This document shows positions 30,817 through 35,233 of a stretch of 35,233 nt of DNA, piece after piece. Source of the stretch: a virus. The DNA lies in the IMG/VR virus record IMGVR_UViG_3300033153_013016, positions 1 through 35,233 of that record; one strand, given 5' to 3'. Under the pieces are notes generated by a model, which did no database searches, was not told the origin of the DNA, and saw only the letters and a list, made by a program, of their open reading frames with translations. How positions within the stretch are numbered: position 1 is the stretch's first letter; every line of letters starts with the position of its first letter. Both the position numbers and the translations under genes were made by a program.

Positions 30817-31908
30817 TTAATTTAATTTTGCCCAATCAAACCCCGTTGTCATTTCTTCCGTAGGATTTGTAGGTGGCAATTCAAATGTTTTCGGATGAAC
30901 CAAAGCTAATTTTGTTATTGTTCCAGATTCATTATTCATAGTAAAATTAACAGCAGCTATAAGCATGGCTGTATTAATTTGGAGAAAATGATCTTTTACC
31001 TTCACCAAAGCATTTAACGGCCAAACTTTTCCGTTTGATTGTACCCAATTTTGTACTTCATAATCAATACTTCTCGAATTCCCCGCCCGATTAACACATT
31101 CCCATTTTGCCAAATCCTGGCAATATTTAACGGTACAGGAAGATTCGGGCCAGATAACTATTTTACGAGCGGGCCGGGATTTCATGAGTACTAAATCATG
31201 ATATGCTCCTTTTGCATGTGCAGCATCTTCCACGGTGCCAAAGGGACTATTTTCCCCCTGTCCCTTTACAATATAAGTTGAAAATCGTTCCTTATCTGAT
31301 TGATTAATACTTCCTGATTTAACATTTTTTCCCAATTCAAGAATATCATTTGCCCACTGTGTTCCGGTTCCGGTTAAGACTAATTGTCCATCTCCATAAC
31401 TGACTGGCAAAATTCCCTTTGGCTTACACAATCTAAAAATAGCATCAAATACAGTTTCTCCTGGATTTATTTTAAACAAATCCTTTGGGGTTTTTTCATA
31501 GGTTTTTGCACTTACAGAATTATCAACATCAACCGAAATCCCAAATGGATTACATAATGCCTTAATTACTGTAATTATTTTTTGCCCTTTCCATTCCTGA
31601 TTAGTCTCTGCAAAAGAACAATCAACTAAATCTCCGGTTTTATCTCGGCCACTGATCTGAATATTGTGACTAACAGCATCATATGAAATTGGAATATCTT
31701 CAATATACCCCGTAATAATAATCTGGTCATCTATAAGAACTGTACATTCGTCACCTAATGCAAGTCCCCATTTTTCAGCATTGCCAGGAAATATATTGGT
31801 ACCAGCAAATCCAAAAGTACCAGTCATCTGATATAGAGATTTCTCAATACTGACACTTGTCCAGCCTTCAAATTTTTTACCTTTTACATTTAAAGATACT
31901 TCAGACAT
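30817..31908 (-). CDS. Mu gp44-like baseplate hub protein
   Basis: A 363-residue protein starting with VSLNVKGKKFEGWTSVSIEKSL, with ISGRDKTGDLVDCSF and KALCNPFGISVDVD, segments typical of gp44/gpD-type hub proteins that carry the spike and connect to the tube. Position between gp43-like and gp45-like genes agrees with Mu. It starts 8 nt into the end of the gp43-like gene. Confidence 0.87.
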   Translation of the reverse strand: MSEVSLNVKGKKFEGWTSVSIEKSLYQMTGTFGFAGTNIFPGNAEKWGLALGDECTVLIDDQIIITGYIEDIPISYDAVSHNIQISGRDKTGDLVDCSFAETNQEWKGQKIITVIKALCNPFGISVDVDNSVSAKTYEKTPKDLFKINPGETVFDAIFRLCKPKGILPVSYGDGQLVLTGTGTQWANDILELGKNVKSGSINQSDKERFSTYIVKGQGENSPFGTVEDAAHAKGAYHDLVLMKSRPARKIVIWPESSCTVKYCQDLAKWECVNRAGNSRSIDYEVQNWVQSNGKVWPLNALVKVKDHFLQINTAMLIAAVNFTMNNESGTITKLALVHPKTFELPPTNPTEEMTTGFDWAKLN

Positions 31909-33379
31909 TTAAAATTTCCAATACTTTCCCACCCGGCAAAAAGCCCGGATGTTTTACCAAATATATATTACGAGCAATGACTTCTTTTTCTCGACCTAAA
32001 TCCTCATATTTGTTATATGCAACTTCTAAAGAAGATGTTGTCTCGGGTGGCACTTTATATTCAATTATACTTGCTAAAGAAGCCCCTATCGCCAACATGG
32101 ATTTAATAAAAATTGGACGCAAAGATCTCAATGCTTGATAATTATCTGGATCGGTTGCAATAATATTAAAATCAGTACAATCAATATTAGCAGCATCATT
32201 GCCAAGCTTCAATAATTGTGCATCAATAGATTCAATAATTTCGTTCATTATTTCAATGACTGCATCATGACTTGAATAATCAATACGAATTGCTATCCGA
32301 GTAGCGGTTATTATACCGGATAATCTTGCTATATTGACAATCGCTTCTTGATTTACAGCAAATCGGGCTTTAGAAGGGGTTATTATCGGAACCGCTTCAA
32401 GTTCTCCTCCATATTGGCTTGGATCATTCCCACCGATATTTTCCCCGTATCGACTTATTGCAAGTGCAGCCCTTGTCGCCGTCTTGCCAAAATCTTCAGC
32501 TATTATTGCAGGGCTGGCCAGTGTACTGCCAATGAACCCCTCAGTTTTAGAGATAGTTAATTGCGCTCCAGACCAAGGCCCATTATTAATTCCACGTACC
32601 ATTGACCCGCAGGAACCAAATAATTGTTGAATTAATATGTCGCCATACATTCCGGATAAACTCAATAGCCCATTAAACATATTAACAATACTATTACCTA
32701 ATGAACAAATATCATTCATCATGCTTAAATTTATTTTAGCATATTTGTCTGACAATATAGACAGTGCCTTAGTTAATTGCGCTGGCCCTAATCCTTGAAT
32801 TGATGCCATAACAGATTTTAACATCGCATTTAATTTATCAATTGAATCTAATATTGAATTATCTACAAAATCAGGGTAATTGAAATCATTATAAATTTGT
32901 CCAAATCCATCAAGCCCTAAATCATATGCTTTTTCCGCTGCTTTATCTACCGCCCCTACATGATCAACAATCTCTTCTGGATATGGGGCCTTTGTTTCTT
33001 CCGCCCTAACAAAAGTCATTGAAAAGCGGGCAACCCCGCCTTCATTAAATGATTCTGATAATCGAACCTTGCCAATTAAACTGGCAGTTATTTCGCCTAA
33101 AAAGGGATGAATTAAAGTACCCGGGCCGGACTTTTTTAATTCTTCAATAAGAAGATCGCGCTCAGCAAAATAATCATATTCATTATCCTTGTGTTGAACA
33201 ATATATCCTTCTATTGAAAATTCATCTGTATCTAACCCCAGATCTTCAATATAAGGTTCATCACGAAGCGGATATTGATGAATAACATTTCTGCGGCCAA
33301 TACTTGTATTGGTAGAAATGACTTTAAAATTCGCAGACCTGAATGAGGCAGGCCATAAATTATCGCGCCAAGATGCCAT
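31901..33379 (-). CDS. DNA circularisation-domain protein (Mu gp43-like)
   Basis: A 492-residue protein with the DNA_circ_N-type N-terminus: WRDNLWPASFRSANFKVI, RNVIHQYPLRDEPYIEDLG, FSIEGYIVQHKDNEYDYF, then PFLGEITASLIGKVRLSESF (about 1-110). The Mu equivalent, gp43, is a tail protein between the tape measure and gp44, exactly as here. The long helical C-terminal part (about 145-490) has no other domain I recognise. The circularisation name in databases refers to the domain and does not demonstrate that activity. Confidence 0.83.
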   Translation of the reverse strand: MASWRDNLWPASFRSANFKVISTNTSIGRRNVIHQYPLRDEPYIEDLGLDTDEFSIEGYIVQHKDNEYDYFAERDLLIEELKKSGPGTLIHPFLGEITASLIGKVRLSESFNEGGVARFSMTFVRAEETKAPYPEEIVDHVGAVDKAAEKAYDLGLDGFGQIYNDFNYPDFVDNSILDSIDKLNAMLKSVMASIQGLGPAQLTKALSILSDKYAKINLSMMNDICSLGNSIVNMFNGLLSLSGMYGDILIQQLFGSCGSMVRGINNGPWSGAQLTISKTEGFIGSTLASPAIIAEDFGKTATRAALAISRYGENIGGNDPSQYGGELEAVPIITPSKARFAVNQEAIVNIARLSGIITATRIAIRIDYSSHDAVIEIMNEIIESIDAQLLKLGNDAANIDCTDFNIIATDPDNYQALRSLRPIFIKSMLAIGASLASIIEYKVPPETTSSLEVAYNKYEDLGREKEVIARNIYLVKHPGFLPGGKVLEILNV

Positions 33380-35077
33380 TTAATGTGCCCCTACATATCC
33401 AATTGATGCTACATTCACTGCTGAATCCCCTCTTGATTTCACCTTTTCAATGGTTGCCGCCGTACCAGAATCGGCAGTTAATTTTATATTTATATCTGTT
33501 TGGGATTTGCTATTTCCTACAGTAGCAGCAGATTGCCCACTTGATGCCGTTCCTTTTGATCTCTTCTTTCCAATGCCCATTGGATTCAATAAACCTTTTC
33601 CAACATCATAAATAAATTTAAGCCAATCCATCATTTTCATATCACTAAAATGAAATTTAAGATCTTTCCAATATCCAATAACCATTCCTATTGCGGTACC
33701 AAGGGCTAAAAATGCGGCAGATATTGCCGCAATTACAGCGACGGCAGGGGCACCAATTGCTATAATCGCACCGATTCCACTTGCAATGAATCCAATTGCT
33801 ATCAATAAAGGTCCGATGGCCGCAACTAATGCAGCTATAACAACAATTATCACTTTGGTTGCCGGGCTTAATTTTCCAAGCCAATCAACAATGGGTTCTA
33901 AAAATTTAATAACTTTTAATATTGCAGGAACTAAAATATTTCCAAAAGATACTGCCAAAAGAATTGCCCTATTTTTAGCCATCCGTAATTGAGATTCAGC
34001 AGTTTTATATCTAAGTTTTGCTTCTTTTGTTAGGGCTAAATTTTCCATCCATGCTTTAGATGCCCTATCTATCGCCCCTCGAAATTTATCTCCGGCGGCC
34101 GATGCTGCCAATAATGAACTTGCAACCCTTATTCCATCTAATCCTAATTGATCTAAAATTATATTTATATTAAGTCCTCTTTTTTCGGCCTTTTTTAAAC
34201 CTTCGGTAAATAAAAGTATTGCTTCAGCGGCATCTTCTTTCCATAACTTTTCAAATTCGCCTACACTTTTACCAGACACCGCAGCAAACCCTTGTATCTT
34301 TTTGCTACCTGTTCCAATTTCTTTACCAATTCTCATCATAACCTGAGAAAAGGCTGTACCCCCTGCTTCTGCATTAATTCCAACAGAAGTTAAAGCCGCC
34401 GAAAGTCCCATTATTTGATGAGCAGATAATCCAGCAAAAACCCCTGCTTTGGCTAATCTACCTCCCATCATAACAATTTCTTGTTCATTTGCCGCCATAT
34501 TATTACCAAGATCAACAATTACCGATCCAAGTTTGTCAAAGTCATTTGAAGATACCCCAACAACATTTGCAAATCTGGCAAGAGAAGTTGCCGCTTCTTC
34601 TGCAGACATATTAGTGGTTGCCCCCAAATCTGCCATAACTTTTGTAAACCTTAACATATCCTCTTGTTTAATACCTAATTGCCCAGCGGCTTCGGCGATT
34701 CCAAAAATTTCCGTGGTAGCAAGTGGTATTTTGAGAGATAAATCTTCTAAACTCTTTTTTAATTTTTGAAATTGTGGCTCTGTAGCCTCAACGGTTTTTC
34801 TAACCCCTGTAAATGCACTTTCAAATTGGATAGCCGATCTTGCGGCTAACCCCCCCAAAAGAGTAAGTGGCAAAGTCAATTTTAAAGCCATTGACTTACC
34901 AACATCTCTCATTTGCTTTCCAACTTTTTTCAAAGATTTGCCAAGTTCTTTAAAAGATCGAGTGGCCTTTTTTATAGGTTTTGCCAGTCCTTTTAAAGAA
35001 TTACCTATATTACGGATAGGTTTTGTGGCTTTATCAATAACTTTAAAAATTACCGAAAGATCAAACGTTTTTGCCAT
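33380..35077 (-). CDS. Tail tape measure protein
   Basis: A 565-residue protein. A basic helical N-terminus (about 1-75) precedes a TP901-type core: FESAFTGVRKTVEAT (about 90), DLGATTNMSAEEAATSLARFANVVGV, GGRLAKAGVFAGLSAHQIMGLSAALTSVGINAEAGGTAFSQVM. A hydrophobic stretch (about 400-470) follows, as in many tape measures that enter the membrane. It sets tail length and is short for the family, which suggests a short tail. The stop precedes the ATG of the gp43-like gene by 0 nt. Confidence 0.9.
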   Translation of the reverse strand: MAKTFDLSVIFKVIDKATKPIRNIGNSLKGLAKPIKKATRSFKELGKSLKKVGKQMRDVGKSMALKLTLPLTLLGGLAARSAIQFESAFTGVRKTVEATEPQFQKLKKSLEDLSLKIPLATTEIFGIAEAAGQLGIKQEDMLRFTKVMADLGATTNMSAEEAATSLARFANVVGVSSNDFDKLGSVIVDLGNNMAANEQEIVMMGGRLAKAGVFAGLSAHQIMGLSAALTSVGINAEAGGTAFSQVMMRIGKEIGTGSKKIQGFAAVSGKSVGEFEKLWKEDAAEAILLFTEGLKKAEKRGLNINIILDQLGLDGIRVASSLLAASAAGDKFRGAIDRASKAWMENLALTKEAKLRYKTAESQLRMAKNRAILLAVSFGNILVPAILKVIKFLEPIVDWLGKLSPATKVIIVVIAALVAAIGPLLIAIGFIASGIGAIIAIGAPAVAVIAAISAAFLALGTAIGMVIGYWKDLKFHFSDMKMMDWLKFIYDVGKGLLNPMGIGKKRSKGTASSGQSAATVGNSKSQTDINIKLTADSGTAATIEKVKSRGDSAVNVASIGYVGAH

Positions 35078-35233
35078 TTATTTTCCTGATCTCCACTTGG
35101 CTATTTGTTCCGCCCCTTGATTCCAAAAAATTAAATCATCCATATCCATATTCCAAATTGATTCTGAAGAAAATTTAAAAATATATCCAATTGTCCAAAC
35201 TATTTCTTTCCAGTCTCCGGGGATAGTGATTCC
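35078..35233 (-). CDS. Tail assembly chaperone C-terminal segment (gpE/E'-like), cut by window
   Basis: On the - strand the frame is open from the window edge to TAA at 35080-35078, directly before the tape measure ATG. The 51 visible residues contain FKFSSESIWNMDMDDLIFWNQGAEQIAKWRSGK, which resembles the second part of tail assembly chaperones ('ei-x-x-m-x-x-x-e-L-x-x-W-x-x-x-A'). In many phages this part is made by a -1 frameshift from the upstream gene. The upstream sequence needed to test that is outside the window. Confidence 0.55.
   Translation of the reverse strand, partial: GITIPGDWKEIVWTIGYIFKFSSESIWNMDMDDLIFWNQGAEQIAKWRSGK

Noticed and set aside
31901-33379. A real DNA-circularising enzyme
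   Set aside because: The family name derives from a domain label; gene order and Mu homology indicate a tail structural protein.

Overview
The window is a visibly AT-rich segment of a tailed-phage genome, probably a contractile-tailed (myovirus-type) phage of a Gram-negative bacterium. Phage identity rests on a T4-style recombination and replication set on the + strand and a Mu-style baseplate and tail set on the - strand. A Gram-negative host is suggested by phage-encoded signal peptides, a likely lipoprotein, an outer-membrane barrel-like protein ending in Phe, and a secreted fibronectin-III protein whose C-terminus carries a GGCFI motif like the CFI-box tails I associate with Desulfobacterota-type bacteria. 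I see no integrase, transposase, tRNA or CRISPR array.

Layout. (1) Positions 1-10.5 kb, + strand: DNA metabolism. It holds a dNMP kinase (cut by the window edge), AAA+ clamp loader, possible UvsY-like coiled-coil mediator, gp32-like ssDNA-binding protein with a frame problem, trypsin-like protease, UvsX/RecA recombinase, endonuclease VII-like His-Me nuclease, and a gp46/gp47 (SbcC/SbcD, Rad50/Mre11) machine. The Rad50-like subunit is cut at its zinc hook into separate genes flanking the nuclease. One small gene here is frameshifted by a perfect 13-bp tandem duplication. (2) Positions 10.5-25.2 kb, + strand: a host-surface module. It interleaves nonulosonic-acid-type sugar genes (SpsF-like nucleotidyltransferase, Gfo/Idh oxidoreductase, DegT/PseC-like aminotransferase, NeuB/PseI-like synthase, PseB-like dehydratase, GNAT acetyltransferase, Maf/DUF115 glycosyltransferase with TPRs) with a sialidase-like propeller and exported proteins (ClpP-fold protein with a CxxCH motif, lipoprotein, FN3 protein, barrel protein) plus tiny one-helix membrane proteins. 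A strongly structured RNA candidate lies near 14.0-14.14 kb. (3) Positions 25.2-35.2 kb, - strand: the tail module, read from the right end: E'-like tail chaperone piece, tape measure, Mu gp43, gp44, gp45, gp46, gp47 and gp48 homologues, then three tail-fibre or adaptor genes ending in a beta-helix tailspike that converges on the Maf gene.

How it may work together. The first block supports recombination-dependent replication. The middle block could let the phage make a sialic-acid-like sugar and attach it to a protein, either host flagellin or surface protein, or a virion protein such as the adjacent fibres, while exported proteins remodel the envelope. That would fit receptor masking, superinfection exclusion or virion decoration; these roles are inference. 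A 24-bp element containing TATAAT recurs before genes at 1451, 8392 and 15410 and is a candidate phage promoter class.
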